Below, in pieces: positions 28,151 to 39,801 of a stretch of 64,000 nt of DNA (within the stretch, counting starts at the first letter, position 1; every line of letters begins with the position of its first letter). The notes beneath the pieces were generated by a model. The model was given only the letters and a program-made list of their open reading frames with translations, made no database searches and had not been told where the DNA came from. The position numbers and the translations under genes are program-made. The DNA comes from Thiocapsa sp. (lineage in GTDB: Bacteria > Pseudomonadota > Gammaproteobacteria > Chromatiales > Chromatiaceae): NCBI RefSeq assembly GCF_022340925.1, contig NZ_JAJDNA010000085.1, forward strand, positions 1-64,000, read 5' to 3'.

Positions 28151-29569
28151 TCACGGAACCCGAATCGCGTAAAACATCCGACCCTCGCCGCGCTGCACCA
28201 GAACCGCCACGGAGCGACCTGCCGGAATGGACTCCAGGATCCGGTTGAATTGGTCCACGTCTTTGATCATCTCCTTGTCGAGCATCAGGATCAGATCACC
28301 GGCGCTCAGACCCGCCTGCTCCGCCGGACCTGGCTCAACCCCCTCTACCAGCACGCCCCCGCTGGCGACCGCGAGCTGCTCTCTCTGCTCGACCGTTGGT
28401 TCGCTCACGATCAGGCCGAGCCGATTTGCCCGGTCCTTCTCGGGCTCACTCACCCGGCCGGCGAGCTGCTCTTCATCGGGGAGCTCACCAATCTCCACCT
28501 CAAGCTCGAGGAGCTCGCCGCTTCGGAGGACCTGGAGGATCCTCCGCTCCCCGACCGGCGTGATCCCCACCATCGGTGGCAACGAGCTGGAGGTCAGGAC
28601 ATCCCGGCCGTTGTAGGCGAGGATCACATCACCCGGCAGGACCTCCGCCGCCTCGGCCGGACTGCCTGGCAGAACCTGGGCAACCAAGGCACCGCGGGGC
28701 TGCGTCATTCCGAAGGTCTCGGCAAGCTCGCGCGTCACGTCCTGGATCAGAACGCCCAACCAGCCGCGGCTCACCCGTCCGGTGGTCTTCAGCTGCTCCA
28801 CGACATCCATCGCAACGTCGATCGGGATCGCGAAGGACAGCCCCATGAAACCACCGGTGCGGCTATAGATCTGGCTGTTGACTCCAACCACCTCGCCGGC
28901 GAGATTAAACAGGGGACCGCCCGAGTTGCCCGGGTTGATCGCCACATCGGTCTGAATGAAAGGGACGTAATTCTCGCTCGGCAGGCTCCTGCCAATGGCA
29001 CTGACGATCCCCGCGGTGGCCGAGGACTCGAAGCCGAACGGCGAGCCGATGGCCAAGACCCACTCACCCACCTTGAGGTCCCTTGGGGAGGCGACCTTGA
29101 CGGCGGGAAGATCCTCTCCTTCGATCTTAAGGAGGGCGATGTCGCTTCGCTTGTCCGTCCCGATAAGCTCGGCAACGAACTCGCGCCGGTCGCTGGTGCG
29201 CACGATGATCTCGTCGGCGCCTTCCACGACATGCGAGTTGGTCAACACGAACCCATCGGTCGACACGATGAAGCCCGAGCCGAGCGAGCGCGCCTGGGAA
29301 CGGTCGTCGGGCAGCTCGCCATCCTCGCCGAAGAAATGACGGAAGAAGTCCTGCAGCGGGCTGTCCTCGGGGAGATCCGGGACCGAAAAGTCGTGCAGCT
29401 GCTGTGACGCGGCCGGCGACTGTTTGGTGCTGATGTTGACAACCGAGGGGCCGTTCTCGGCGACCAGGTCGATGAAATCCGGCAAGCTACGACTGGCGGC
29501 GAGGCCCGGCACAAGCGCACAGCAGACCAGTGCCGCAAAGGCGATATACGAGGTTGGAGTGGGACGCAT
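28151..29569 (-). CDS. mucD: DegP/DegQ-type periplasmic serine endoprotease (MucD)
   Basis: 472 residues from the ATG at 29569, which opens a signal peptide (MRPTPTSYIAFAALVCCALVPGLA). The catalytic triad is intact: His in VLTNSHVVEGADE, Asp in DKRSDIALLKIE and Ser in NPGNSGGPLFNL. Two PDZ domains follow (GWLGVLIQDVTRELAETFGM.. and LGLIVSEPTVEQREQL..). It degrades misfolded envelope proteins. Its place after rpoE-rseABC matches mucD of Pseudomonas, where it also restrains the sigma-E response. Confidence 0.95.
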   Translation of the reverse strand: MRPTPTSYIAFAALVCCALVPGLAASRSLPDFIDLVAENGPSVVNISTKQSPAASQQLHDFSVPDLPEDSPLQDFFRHFFGEDGELPDDRSQARSLGSGFIVSTDGFVLTNSHVVEGADEIIVRTSDRREFVAELIGTDKRSDIALLKIEGEDLPAVKVASPRDLKVGEWVLAIGSPFGFESSATAGIVSAIGRSLPSENYVPFIQTDVAINPGNSGGPLFNLAGEVVGVNSQIYSRTGGFMGLSFAIPIDVAMDVVEQLKTTGRVSRGWLGVLIQDVTRELAETFGMTQPRGALVAQVLPGSPAEAAEVLPGDVILAYNGRDVLTSSSLPPMVGITPVGERRILQVLRSGELLELEVEIGELPDEEQLAGRVSEPEKDRANRLGLIVSEPTVEQREQLAVASGGVLVEGVEPGPAEQAGLSAGDLILMLDKEMIKDVDQFNRILESIPAGRSVAVLVQRGEGRMFYAIRVP

Positions 29570-29728
29570 GGCTGCTCCAAATAGGGGTCGATGATTTCGG
29601 TTGTCCGCCGCGGGCTGGAAGACGCGGATGATCGGCCATCCCGGGACCATATCAAGACGCGCGTCCCCTGTTCCGGTTGGAACCGCGTGGGCGAGCGACA
29701 GGGTGGACAGGGGAAGACGAAAGCCGGA

Positions 29729-30214
29729 CTAGGGTGTCGACCGGATCTCGATCCGCGCTCCAAGATCGAGCCGGCGGACCACCACGGCCTGATACTCCGG
29801 GCGGTTGCGCGACCCCGCACTGTAACCGCGCAGCCACAGCAACGCCAGAGCAAAACCGCATGCTGCGCCCAGCAGCGCAGCCAGGTCAGCCGTGCGAGCA
29901 CCCAGGGCCCCACCTGCAACCTGCTCGCCGAACAGCGCGCCAGCGACCAGGCCCGAAACGGGCACCAGATAGACCGCAAGCGATGCCCTCAGCAGCCCCT
30001 GCTCGGAGATGCCGAGCATGACCCGCTCCCCGACCACCGCCTGCGCTTGATTCAGAGCGCGAACCCGGTTGGGTCGGCTGCCGAGGAAACGCTCGATCAG
30101 GGACGTGCCGCACCCGTCCCGGGCGGCGCATCCGCTGCAGACGGATCGTCGCTCGGTCCGCACCTCCGCATGGATGCCATCGGTCGCGACCACGGTACCC
30201 GGCTCCTCGATCAC
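29729..30214 (-). CDS. rseC: Sigma-E positive regulator RseC/MucC
   Basis: 161 residues from a GTG at 30214 overlapping the rseB stop (GTGA). RseC family: a cysteine cluster near the N terminus (CSGCAARDGCG, about residues 26-36), then two membrane helices (ASLAVYLVPVSGLVAGALFG; AALLGAACGFALALLWLRG). It is an inner-membrane protein that modulates sigma-E signalling and is linked to SoxR reduction in enteric bacteria. Confidence 0.92.
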   Translation of the reverse strand: MIEEPGTVVATDGIHAEVRTERRSVCSGCAARDGCGTSLIERFLGSRPNRVRALNQAQAVVGERVMLGISEQGLLRASLAVYLVPVSGLVAGALFGEQVAGGALGARTADLAALLGAACGFALALLWLRGYSAGSRNRPEYQAVVVRRLDLGARIEIRSTP

Positions 30215-31182
30215 CGCGCCGACTCCGTCGCCAGTCGGGCACCGGCAACCGCGGCCTCGACGGTCCCGGCGGGCACTTCGCCGACGGCCGTCACCTGATA
30301 CCCATCCACCTGGCGTCCGGCCGCGTGGACCGCGCCGGTATGCGTCGAGCCCGACAATCCGTCCCGCGTGTCGGACTCGATGTAGACGGAATACGCCGAC
30401 AGCCGGTCTGTAAACAGAAAGTGCTCAACCTCGGCGCCATCCGGACGATCCATCACGCCGTGGCTCACCAGCTGGAAACCCAGCGGGGGCGCGTCGAAGC
30501 GCCACTGACCGGCGACCTGGGTGGCCGGTGCCGTTCGGGGACCGGCGAGCGGCGCAACCGGCGGATTCGCGTCGGCTTCGCCGACCGTGATGGTGGTAAA
30601 CATCAATTGCTCGAGCGCCTGCTCGGACCGGTCGATGAGATCGGACTTGAGGGGCAAGGCAGTCTCCGTGTCGATGTAGAAGCGGTAGCCGTATCTCAGA
30701 TCATCACGCGGGATGATGCCGACCACGTGGGTCTCACGACCGGCGACTCGCGCCATGCCCGGGATTTCGATCCGGTAGTAGGCGCCGAGCAACGCCGGAT
30801 TGATCCCCTCGGTGTTGAGCAGCGTCCCCGCCCCGCCCTGACGCTTGACCGAGATCGGATGGCCATCGGGCAAGACGCACATGACACGGTCACGGTCACG
30901 CTCGCGCGTGACCGCCCGGAGCGGACCGTTGAGCGAGACCAGCCGCTCTTGGACCATGCCGCCCTCGATCCGGTGCGCGAGATGCAGTGACTCGAGCCGA
31001 TTCTCATGCGAGTAAATCAGCGTCCCCTCGTAATCGAGGGACCTCAGGGCCTGCGCCATGCGCCCGAGCAGGTCACTGGCAAGCTCTGTCAAATCGTCTG
31101 CCCGGACCGCGTGCGCCGGAAGAACCAGGCAGAGGAGACCGACGAGCGGCGCCAGCGCGCGCCCGCTACCGTCCCGCTTCAT
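30211..31182 (-). CDS. rseB: Periplasmic sigma-E regulator RseB/MucB
   Basis: 323 residues from the ATG at 31182, opening a signal peptide (MKRDGSGRALAPLVGLLCLVLPAHA). The lolA/lppX-like first domain (RMAQALRSLDYEGTLIYSHENRLESLHLAHRIEGG) and a smaller C-terminal domain match MucB/RseB. It binds the periplasmic part of RseA and shields it from proteolysis until lipopolysaccharide or misfolded porins displace it. It overlaps the rseA end by 17 bp. Confidence 0.94.
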   Translation of the reverse strand: MKRDGSGRALAPLVGLLCLVLPAHAVRADDLTELASDLLGRMAQALRSLDYEGTLIYSHENRLESLHLAHRIEGGMVQERLVSLNGPLRAVTRERDRDRVMCVLPDGHPISVKRQGGAGTLLNTEGINPALLGAYYRIEIPGMARVAGRETHVVGIIPRDDLRYGYRFYIDTETALPLKSDLIDRSEQALEQLMFTTITVGEADANPPVAPLAGPRTAPATQVAGQWRFDAPPLGFQLVSHGVMDRPDGAEVEHFLFTDRLSAYSVYIESDTRDGLSGSTHTGAVHAAGRQVDGYQVTAVGEVPAGTVEAAVAGARLATESAR

Positions 31183-31726
31183 AACCCACGAACGTCGCAT
31201 ACGGCAGCATCCCCTTGGCCCCGGCCATGGGAGCCGTCTCTTGATGGGTCACGAGAAACAGATCCAGCTTGCTCGCCAAATCGGGACGATCGATATCCCA
31301 ACGCTTCGCCGGAAGTACCGCGGCGGGCTGTTGGGCGACGACCTGCGGTGCAATGCCGACCTCCGGCTGAAATGTTGCAGCCCCCTTGAACCAAGTCGGG
31401 AGGATGAAGACTGCGATGAATACAGCAGCTGCCGCGAGCGCACCCCCCGCGAAGGGGGCCAACCTGACCCGCCTCTCAACGGTCGGACGTCGCGGTGCGA
31501 GCACTGTCGGCTCATCTTCGATACGCGCACGAACTGTGTCGGCCAGCGACCGAGTCAGCGCCTCGACGCGCTCGCCGCGAATCGCAAGACCGATCAGATG
31601 GTAGCGCTCCCAGATTCCACGAAGGTTGCGATCGCGCATCAGGGCGTCCACGAGGCGCGACGCGCTGTCGGTATCGAGCTCGCCATCCTGGAGTGCGGAG
31701 ATGCGTTGTCGTTGCTCGTCGATCAT
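31166..31726 (-). CDS. rseA: Anti-sigma-E factor RseA/MucA
   Basis: 186 residues from the ATG at 31726 (MIDEQRQRISALQDGELD). The N-terminal cytoplasmic part (about 1-95) carries the RseA sigma-binding pattern (WERYHLIGLAIRGE). One membrane helix (FAGGALAAAAVFIAVFILPTWF, about residues 94-115) leads to a periplasmic domain recognised by RseB. It holds RpoE inactive until cleaved by site-1 and site-2 proteases. An inverted repeat covers its ribosome-binding region (separate entry). The gap to rpoE (228 bp) is longer than usual. Confidence 0.93.
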   Translation of the reverse strand: MIDEQRQRISALQDGELDTDSASRLVDALMRDRNLRGIWERYHLIGLAIRGERVEALTRSLADTVRARIEDEPTVLAPRRPTVERRVRLAPFAGGALAAAAVFIAVFILPTWFKGAATFQPEVGIAPQVVAQQPAAVLPAKRWDIDRPDLASKLDLFLVTHQETAPMAGAKGMLPYATFVGYEAGR

Positions 31727-31729
31727 TGC

Positions 31730-31746
31730 TTCACGCCTGAAGTGAA
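31730..31746 (-). promoter_or_regulatory. Inverted repeat over the rseA ribosome-binding region
   Basis: TTCAC (31730-31734) and GTGAA (31742-31746) form a 5-bp stem with a 7-nt loop immediately upstream of the rseA ATG. In the mRNA sense the AGG-like Shine-Dalgarno bases fall inside the loop. It could modulate translation of the anti-sigma factor or bind a dimeric protein; this is inference. Confidence 0.3.
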
Positions 31747-31954
31747 ATCGTCGGTTGGGTGACAACTCGATCGACAAACCAGACCCGCGTGTAGAGGCCC
31801 TGCCGTCGATCCGTTCTGATCCGGCCGCCACGCTTTCGGCCGCTGCAAATACGGGCGATCCGAGCGACATGCGCTTTGCGCGCGGTCCCGTCCGCGGCCG
31901 CGCCGCCGGCGCCCCTCTCCGGCTGATCGTTGCCGGTTGGACGGCAGAGGCACC

Positions 31955-32533
31955 TCAAGGTTCGAGCAGCGGCCGCAGCCGCTTGTCGATGGCGTCCCGG
32001 GCGCGGAAAATGCGGGAGCGGACCGTGCCGATCGGGCACTCCATCGCGGTTGCAATCTCCTCATAGCTCATACCTTCGAATTCGCGCAGGACAATGGCGG
32101 TGCGGAGATCATCGGGCAGATCATCGAGGGCGCGCTGAACGGTCTCCGCGATCTCGTCAGTCAGGAGGTGGCGTTCGGGTGTGCCCGACTCCCGCAGTCG
32201 CGTCCCCATGTCCATCTGCTCGGCCAGCTCCGCATCGACATCATCGCCCGGCGGCCGCCGCCCTTGGGCGACGAGATGGTTCTTCACCGTGTTCACGGCA
32301 ATCCGGTAAAGCCAGGTGTAGAAGGCACTCTCCCCGCGAAAGGCCGGCAACGCGCGGTACGCCTTCAGAAAGGCCTCCTGGCTCACGTCAAGCACCTCGC
32401 TCGGGTCGCGGATATACCTCGAGATCAGATTCGCCACCTTCTGTTGATACTTCAGCACAAGAAGGTCGAATGCGCGCTTATCGCCGGTTTGGGCGCGCAC
32501 CACGAGCTCCTGATCGGCGATGCGCTCAGACAT
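31955..32533 (-). CDS. rpoE: RNA polymerase sigma-E factor (RpoE/AlgU)
   Basis: 192 residues from the ATG at 32533. Region 2 reads DLLVLKYQQKVANLISRYIRDPSEVLDVSQEAFLKAYRALPAFRGESAFYTWLYRIAVNTVKN, and region 4 LPDDLRTAIVLREFEGMSYEEIATAMECPIGTVRSRIFRARDAI. This is the ECF02 (RpoE-like) group. It directs the envelope-stress regulon and normally its own operon. The operon order rpoE-rseA-rseB-rseC-mucD follows. It is divergent from nadB, as in Pseudomonas. Confidence 0.97.
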   Translation of the reverse strand: MSERIADQELVVRAQTGDKRAFDLLVLKYQQKVANLISRYIRDPSEVLDVSQEAFLKAYRALPAFRGESAFYTWLYRIAVNTVKNHLVAQGRRPPGDDVDAELAEQMDMGTRLRESGTPERHLLTDEIAETVQRALDDLPDDLRTAIVLREFEGMSYEEIATAMECPIGTVRSRIFRARDAIDKRLRPLLEP

Positions 32534-32574
32534 GGACGCAAGCCTCGATACGACTGGCCGGCGTTTCCGTTGGC

Positions 32575-32602
32575 ATGGACAATTCCCCGATTCGGAAGTT
32601 CG
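32575..32602 (-). promoter_or_regulatory. Candidate sigma-E autoregulatory promoter of rpoE
   Basis: On the minus strand CGAACTT (32602-32596) matches the sigma-E -35 GGAACTT at six of seven bases. Fifteen bases later GTCCAT (32580-32575) partly matches the -10 GTCTGA/GTCnnA. It ends 42 bp before the rpoE ATG, a suitable distance for the transcript start. Confidence 0.45.
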
Positions 32603-32785
32603 TGAGCAGGCTGAGGTGTGGCCGCAGGCTGCCGAATAAAGCAGCAAACCTTGATCTGAGCCATTAAATCGGTGAGTTTACGGCAACCCGCTCGGTCGCC
32701 CAAACCTGCCACACCGGGGCCGGCGTCGCGACCAAGGGGCAAGAACCGACGACAACCCCGCTCACGCGCAGCGAAGGCCTCGACC

Positions 32786-34414
32786 ATGTCCGTTACCCCT
32801 CACCGCCATGATGTCCTGATCCTCGGCAGCGGCGCCGCGGGTTTGAGCCTTGCACTGCGGCTCGACGACGACTTGTCAGTCGCCGTGGTGTCAAAGCGTG
32901 AGCTCAAGGAGGGCAGCACCCTCTACGCCCAAGGCGGCATCTCGGCAGTGCTGGACGCGGCCGACTCGGTGGACTCTCACGTCCAAGACACCCTCAGGGC
33001 CGGTGCGGGACTCTGCGACCGCAAGGTGGTCAAACAGGTCGTCGAGCGCGGCCCAGCCAACATCAGGTGGCTGCTCGACCAAGGCGTCCAGTTCACGCGC
33101 GATGAGGCGCGTGGCTCAGCCGGGGGCTATCATCTCACCCGGGAAGGCGGTCACACCCATCGACGTGTCGTGCACGCCGCCGACGCCACCGGCCGGGCGG
33201 TCGCCACCACGCTGGAGGCGCAGGTCCGCGCCAAGGCAAGCGTGACCCTGTTCGAGCAGCACATCGCCATCGACCTGATCACCTCCAGGCATGTGTCCGG
33301 GAGCAAGGATCATCGTTGTCTCGGCGCCTACATCCTGGACCTCGGAACCGGAAAGGTCGAGGTCTATCTGGCCCGGTTCGTCGTCCTCGCCACCGGGGGC
33401 GCGAACAAGGTCTATCTCTACACGAGCAATCCGGACGTCTCGACGGGCGACGGGATCGCGATGGCCTGGCGCGCCGGATGTCGGGTCGCGAACATGGAGT
33501 TCATGCAGTTTCACCCGACCTGCCTCTATCATCGGCAGGCTCGCTCCTTCTTGATCACCGAGGCCCTGCGCGGGGAAGGTGCACGCCTCCTGCTCCCCGA
33601 CGGTGAACGCTTCATGCCCCGGTTCGATCCGCGGGCCGAGTTGGCCCCGCGCGACATCGTCGCACGCGCGATCGACCACGAGATGAAGCGGCTCGGCACC
33701 GCTTACGTCTATCTCGACATCTCGCATCGGCCGCCCGACTTCGTCATTGAGCATTTTCCGACCATCTATCACCGTTGTCTGGAGCTCGGGATCGACATCA
33801 CCAAGGACCCCATCCCGGTGGTCCCCGCTGCGCACTACACCTGCGGCGGCGTCATGGTCGACGGCCGCGCCCGCACCGATCTGCCGGGGCTTTACGCCAG
33901 CGGCGAGACAGCCTATACGGGCCTGCACGGCGCCAATCGGATGGCCAGCAACTCGCTGCTTGAATGTCTGGTCTACTCGGAGCTGGCGGCACAAGACATC
34001 GCGCGCCTCACAGCCGAATCCGCGCATCCGCCGGATGTCCCGCCGTGGGATGAGAGCCGGGTCACCGAGCCCGACGAAGAGGTGGTGGTGTCGCACAACT
34101 GGGACGAGCTGCGCCGTTTCATGTGGGACTATGTGGGTATCGTCCGCACCAACAAGCGCCTGCGCCGGGCCAAGCGACGCGCCGATCTGCTGCAGCAGGA
34201 GGTGATCGAGTACTACAGCAATTTCCGCGTGAGCAACGACCTGATCGAGCTGCGCAACCTGCTCGAGGTTGCGGATCTGATCATCCAATCCGCGCTGCGT
34301 CGGCGCGAGAGCCGCGGGCTCCACTACACCCTCGACTATCCTCAGAAGGACCCCAGTCAACGCAGTCCCACGATCCTGATCCCGGACACCTACCGGCCCC
34401 GATCCGGCGTGTGA
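32786..34414 (+). CDS. nadB: L-aspartate oxidase
   Basis: 542 residues from the ATG at 32786, with AAGG eight bases upstream; the frame is open further upstream without support. NadB oxidises aspartate to iminoaspartate with FAD, the first step of NAD synthesis. The FAD-binding [15 protein letters not shown] motif, [17 protein letters not shown], the active-site MQFHPTCLY and [25 protein letters not shown] are present. The helical C-terminal domain of the succinate dehydrogenase/fumarate reductase flavoprotein family follows. It is divergent from rpoE. Confidence 0.97.
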   Translation: MSVTPHRHDVLILGSGAAGLSLALRLDDDLSVAVVSKRELKEGSTLYAQGGISAVLDAADSVDSHVQDTLRAGAGLCDRKVVKQVVERGPANIRWLLDQGVQFTRDEARGSAGGYHLTREGGHTHRRVVHAADATGRAVATTLEAQVRAKASVTLFEQHIAIDLITSRHVSGSKDHRCLGAYILDLGTGKVEVYLARFVVLATGGANKVYLYTSNPDVSTGDGIAMAWRAGCRVANMEFMQFHPTCLYHRQARSFLITEALRGEGARLLLPDGERFMPRFDPRAELAPRDIVARAIDHEMKRLGTAYVYLDISHRPPDFVIEHFPTIYHRCLELGIDITKDPIPVVPAAHYTCGGVMVDGRARTDLPGLYASGETAYTGLHGANRMASNSLLECLVYSELAAQDIARLTAESAHPPDVPPWDESRVTEPDEEVVVSHNWDELRRFMWDYVGIVRTNKRLRRAKRRADLLQQEVIEYYSNFRVSNDLIELRNLLEVADLIIQSALRRRESRGLHYTLDYPQKDPSQRSPTILIPDTYRPRSGV

Positions 34415-34779
34415 GGCTGCCCAAGGCGGGCACCCGGGGCTTTGGTGCTCTGACGCGGCGGCGACCGAGGCGGGGAACGAGTCGGAAACCGCCCTTCCTC
34501 GGCACGCCGCGACTCGCGTGCCGATGTCGCTGGGGGGACGGCCAATCGCCCGCGGGTGCGAGTGATTTTTCAATCCTCAAGATTGATAGGAGATCAAGAC
34601 GACCCTTTGTCCAGTCGGTTATATTGCGATGTTATGTCGAGGATTGGCAAAGCATGGACGGGCATGCGAGACCGCTCGCCCAGCCAGGTGATCCGCCTTG
34701 GCCAAACGCCACTCAACCGCGGCGGGCCGCCATCCGGCCGGGCGGCCGCAATCGATGCATTGATCGGAGAACGAGCACC
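34415..34779 (+). other. nadB-ppsA intergenic region
   Basis: 365 bp between two plus-strand genes. It holds an imperfect palindrome TCAATC-CTCAA-GATTGA (34570-34586) and a candidate promoter (34607-34635), both in a locally AT-rich stretch. No small gene or RNA was recognised. Confidence 0.5.
34607..34635 (+). promoter_or_regulatory. Candidate sigma-70 promoter for ppsA
   Basis: TTGTCC (34607-34612) and TGTTAT (34630-34635) are separated by 17 bp, each matching four of six consensus bases. The palindrome TCAATC/GATTGA lies 20 bp upstream, a suitable place for an activator. The ppsA ATG is about 145 bp downstream. Confidence 0.35.
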
Positions 34780-37155
34780 ATGACCGACTATGTCCGCTGG
34801 CTCAGCGAGCTCGGAATGGACGACGTCCCCGTCGTCGGCGGCAAGAACGCGTCGCTTGGCGAGATGATCCAGAACCTGACCGACGTCGGTGTCCTGGTCC
34901 CCGGCGGTTTCGCAACGACAGCGGACGCCTATCGCGAATTCCTTGCGAAAGACGGGCTCGATGAGCGAATCCAGGCGATCCTGGACGACCTGGACGTGGA
35001 TGACGTGTCGACCTTGGCGGAGGCGGGCGCGCGCATTCGCGGATGGGTCATCGACCAGCCCTTCCCGCCCGCGCTGGAGTCCGCCATCGACGACGCCTTC
35101 GCCCGTCTGACCGCGGAGTCCCACGGCGCCGCGGTCTCCTGGGCGGTGCGCTCCTCGGCCACGGCCGAGGATCTCCCCGATGCCTCCTTCGCCGGCCAGC
35201 AGGAGACCTTCCTCAATGTCCAGGGATTGGACCACGTCAAGCATCGCATCAAGGAGGTGTTTGCCTCGCTGTTCAACGATCGGGCGATTGCCTATCGCGT
35301 CCACCAAGGCTTCGAGCACCGTCATGTCGCCCTCTCGGCCGGTATCCAACAGATGGTGCGCAGTGATCTCGCGGCCTCAGGGGTCGTGTTCACGCTGGAC
35401 ACCGAGTCGGGTTTTCGCGATGCCGTCTTCATCACTGCAAGCTACGGACTTGGCGAGATGGTCGTGCAGGGCGCGGTGAATCCAGACGAGTTCTACATCC
35501 ACAAACCGACGCTCGCCGCCGGCCGCCCAGCGATTCTGCGCCGCAGCGTCGGCGACAAGGCGATCCGAATGGTCTACGACGGCACCGACGCGAAGAGTCC
35601 GGTGCGCACCGAGGATGTTGCGGAGGCGGATCGCCGGGTCTTCTGCATCAGCGATGCGGAGGTCGAGCAGCTCGCGCGCCAAGCCGTTCTGATCGAGGCG
35701 CACTATGGCCGGCCGATGGACATCGAATGGGCGAAGGACGGCAACGACGGCAGGATCTATATCCTCCAAGCGCGACCCGAGACGGTCCAGAGCCGTTCTG
35801 GCAATGTCATCGAGCGCTATGTCCTGCGCGAGCGCGGCCCGGTGCTCACGACCGGACGCAGCATCGGAAGCCGCATCGGCGCCGGCACGGCGAAGGTGGT
35901 CTCCAGCATCGCGGACATGCACCGGGTCAGGGCGGGCGATGTCCTGGTCACAGACATGACCGACCCGGACTGGGAGCCGGTCATGAAGCGCGCGGCTGCC
36001 ATCGTGACCAATCGAGGGGGGAGGACCTGTCACGCGGCCATCATCGCCCGCGAGCTGGGAGTGCCGGCCGTGGTCGGCTGCAACGATGCCACCGACGTCG
36101 TCAAAGACGGCCAGCCCGTCACCATCAGTTGCGCCGAGGGCGATACCGGGGTGATCTACGACGGTAAGCTGGACTTCGACTACAAGACCATCGAGCTCTC
36201 GGCCATGCCAGAGATCCCGGTCAAGATCATGATGAACGTGGGCAACCCGGACCGTGCCTTCGCCTTCGCGGCGACGCCGAGCTCGGGCATCGGGCTGGCA
36301 CGCCTGGAGTTCATCATCAATAACACCATCGGGATCCATCCCAAGGCCCTGCTTGAGCTCGACCAGCTGCCGGCCGATCTCCGCGCGCAGATCGCGCCGC
36401 GTATCGCCGCCTATTCGAGTCCGCGCGAGTTCTACGTCGCCAAGCTTGCGGAAGGCATCTCCACGCTGGCCGCGGCCTTCGCGCCCCACGCCGTCATCGT
36501 GCGGATGTCGGACTTCAAGTCCAACGAGTACGCCAACCTGATCGGGGGGCCGCGTTACGAGCCGCAGGAAGAGAATCCCATGATCGGCTTCCGCGGTGCA
36601 GGACGGTATGTCGCCCCCGGCTTCAAGGCGTGTTTCGAGCTCGAATGCGAGGCCCTCAAGCGGGTGCGCGACGACATGGGCCTGACCAACGTCGAGATCA
36701 TGATCCCCTTCGTGCGCACCCTCAAGCAAGCCAAGGCGGTCGTCGATGCGCTTGCGGAGCAGGGCCTGGAGCGCGGCAAGAACGGCCTGCGCCTCATCAT
36801 GATGTGTGAGCTGCCTTCCAACGCCGTGCTGGCCGAGGAGTTCCTGGCGTATTTCGACGGCTTCTCCATCGGCTCGAACGACATGACGCAGCTGACCCTG
36901 GGCCTCGATCGCGATTCCAGCCTAGTCGCAGACAGCTTCGACGAGCGCGACCCGGCGGTGAAGAAGATGCTAGCGATGGCGATCGCCGCCTGCCGCGCCC
37001 AAGGCAAGTATGTCGGCATCTGCGGACAGGGGCCTTCTGACCACAAGGACTTCGCGGACTGGCTGCTCAAGGAGGGGATCACGAGCATCTCCCTCAACCC
37101 GGACACCGTGATCGACACCTGGATCTATCTCGCGGAGCAGGCGAAGACACTCTGA
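34780..37155 (+). CDS. ppsA: Phosphoenolpyruvate synthase
   Basis: 791 residues from the ATG at 34780, with GGAGA about ten bases upstream; length matches the E. coli enzyme. It converts pyruvate and ATP to PEP, AMP and phosphate. The N-terminal nucleotide-binding domain ([30 protein letters not shown]) is followed by the phosphohistidine swivel with the catalytic His in [14 protein letters not shown], and the C-terminal TIM barrel ends with the catalytic Cys in [10 protein letters not shown]. It is convergent with pckG, so the two PEP-forming routes of gluconeogenesis sit side by side. Confidence 0.97.
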   Translation: MTDYVRWLSELGMDDVPVVGGKNASLGEMIQNLTDVGVLVPGGFATTADAYREFLAKDGLDERIQAILDDLDVDDVSTLAEAGARIRGWVIDQPFPPALESAIDDAFARLTAESHGAAVSWAVRSSATAEDLPDASFAGQQETFLNVQGLDHVKHRIKEVFASLFNDRAIAYRVHQGFEHRHVALSAGIQQMVRSDLAASGVVFTLDTESGFRDAVFITASYGLGEMVVQGAVNPDEFYIHKPTLAAGRPAILRRSVGDKAIRMVYDGTDAKSPVRTEDVAEADRRVFCISDAEVEQLARQAVLIEAHYGRPMDIEWAKDGNDGRIYILQARPETVQSRSGNVIERYVLRERGPVLTTGRSIGSRIGAGTAKVVSSIADMHRVRAGDVLVTDMTDPDWEPVMKRAAAIVTNRGGRTCHAAIIARELGVPAVVGCNDATDVVKDGQPVTISCAEGDTGVIYDGKLDFDYKTIELSAMPEIPVKIMMNVGNPDRAFAFAATPSSGIGLARLEFIINNTIGIHPKALLELDQLPADLRAQIAPRIAAYSSPREFYVAKLAEGISTLAAAFAPHAVIVRMSDFKSNEYANLIGGPRYEPQEENPMIGFRGAGRYVAPGFKACFELECEALKRVRDDMGLTNVEIMIPFVRTLKQAKAVVDALAEQGLERGKNGLRLIMMCELPSNAVLAEEFLAYFDGFSIGSNDMTQLTLGLDRDSSLVADSFDERDPAVKKMLAMAIAACRAQGKYVGICGQGPSDHKDFADWLLKEGITSISLNPDTVIDTWIYLAEQAKTL

Positions 37156-37304
37156 GCGGCTGGAAAGCCGGATGGGCTAAGCGACCCGGCGCGCATCGCC
37201 GCCACCGGCGTCGCTGCCGAAGGCGGGAGCCGTCAAGATCGCCCGACTGCGTCGTGCCCATCCTCCAACGGCCCGCATCGGCATGAAGGTTCAGCCTATC
37301 TCCG

Positions 37305-37322
37305 CGCGCCGCATGCGGCGCG
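37305..37322. terminator. Perfect 18-bp palindrome between ppsA and pckG
   Basis: CGCGCCGCATGCGGCGCG is identical to its own reverse complement and lies between the two convergent stop codons (37155 and 37360). It could act as a bidirectional terminator or pausing hairpin; there is no T-run. A DNA-binding site is an alternative. Confidence 0.4.
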
Positions 37323-37359
37323 ATCGGGGGCAGGCGGGTTCTGCCGCCCATGGAGTCCC

Positions 37360-39222
<1,863 letters not shown>

Positions 39223-39801
39223 GAATGACTCCTCAACGATTGAGCGCGCATGAGACGAGCGCCAACAACAAAGAGACGACGCACCCGCCGTTTCACGGAT
39301 CGCCGCGATGCCGCTGATCGAGACACCGTGGCCAAGATCAACCCCTCGTGGTCGCCTCGGGGCGAGGCTGATATATTGGCCATCCAGGCCAAGCACCAGC
39401 ACGGCGCATCCTGCCCCGCACGGGACGCACTGAGTTTTTCAGCGCTGACTCAGGGATCACTCCGGACCAGCAGAGTCCGTCCCACCGTCCGGTGAGTAGG
39501 AGCTCGATCCTTGTGAAGTCTCAACCGGCCGCGCAAGCTTCGTACCATGATCGCTCGCCGGCCTTCGCTTCGGAGTCTATCCGACTCATCGCGATCAAAC
39601 GAGACCCCATGGCAGCCGCCCGGGACCAACCGGCGGATCGGACCCGGACCGAAGGCCGTCGACGATGGTCGGGCTGACCCGAAAGGCGCTTGAAGCCGCA
39701 CCACTCGGAGGTTTTCGATTAAAATTCCTGTTCCGGCACGCTTGCAGTCGGGCGATCCGGACCCCGGCCCCGCCTCTACCCAACGACGAGGGAGCCATCC
39801 C
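39223..39801. other. Divergent intergenic region upstream of pckG and the PEGA/FGE gene
   Basis: About 580 bp that must hold both promoters. It contains repeat copy D (39367-39401) and an inverted repeat CTGAGT/ACTCAG at 39430-39453 whose centre includes the palindrome CAGCGCTG. An AT-rich stretch TTTTCGATTAAAATTCC lies near 39713-39729. No gene was recognised. Confidence 0.5.
39367..39401 (+). repeat. 35-nt palindromic intergenic repeat, copy D
   Basis: Opens GCTGAT, has TTGGCC-ATCCA-GGCCAA as a perfect 6-bp inner stem, and ends CACCAGCA. It aligns with copies A, B and C over the full 35 nt with substitutions. It is the most diverged copy. Confidence 0.55.

Noticed and set aside
34123-34779. 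Extended N terminus of PpsA (frame open upstream of 34780)
   Set aside because: The extension overlaps nadB and is Arg/Pro-rich. The ATG at 34780 has a ribosome site and gives the usual enzyme length.
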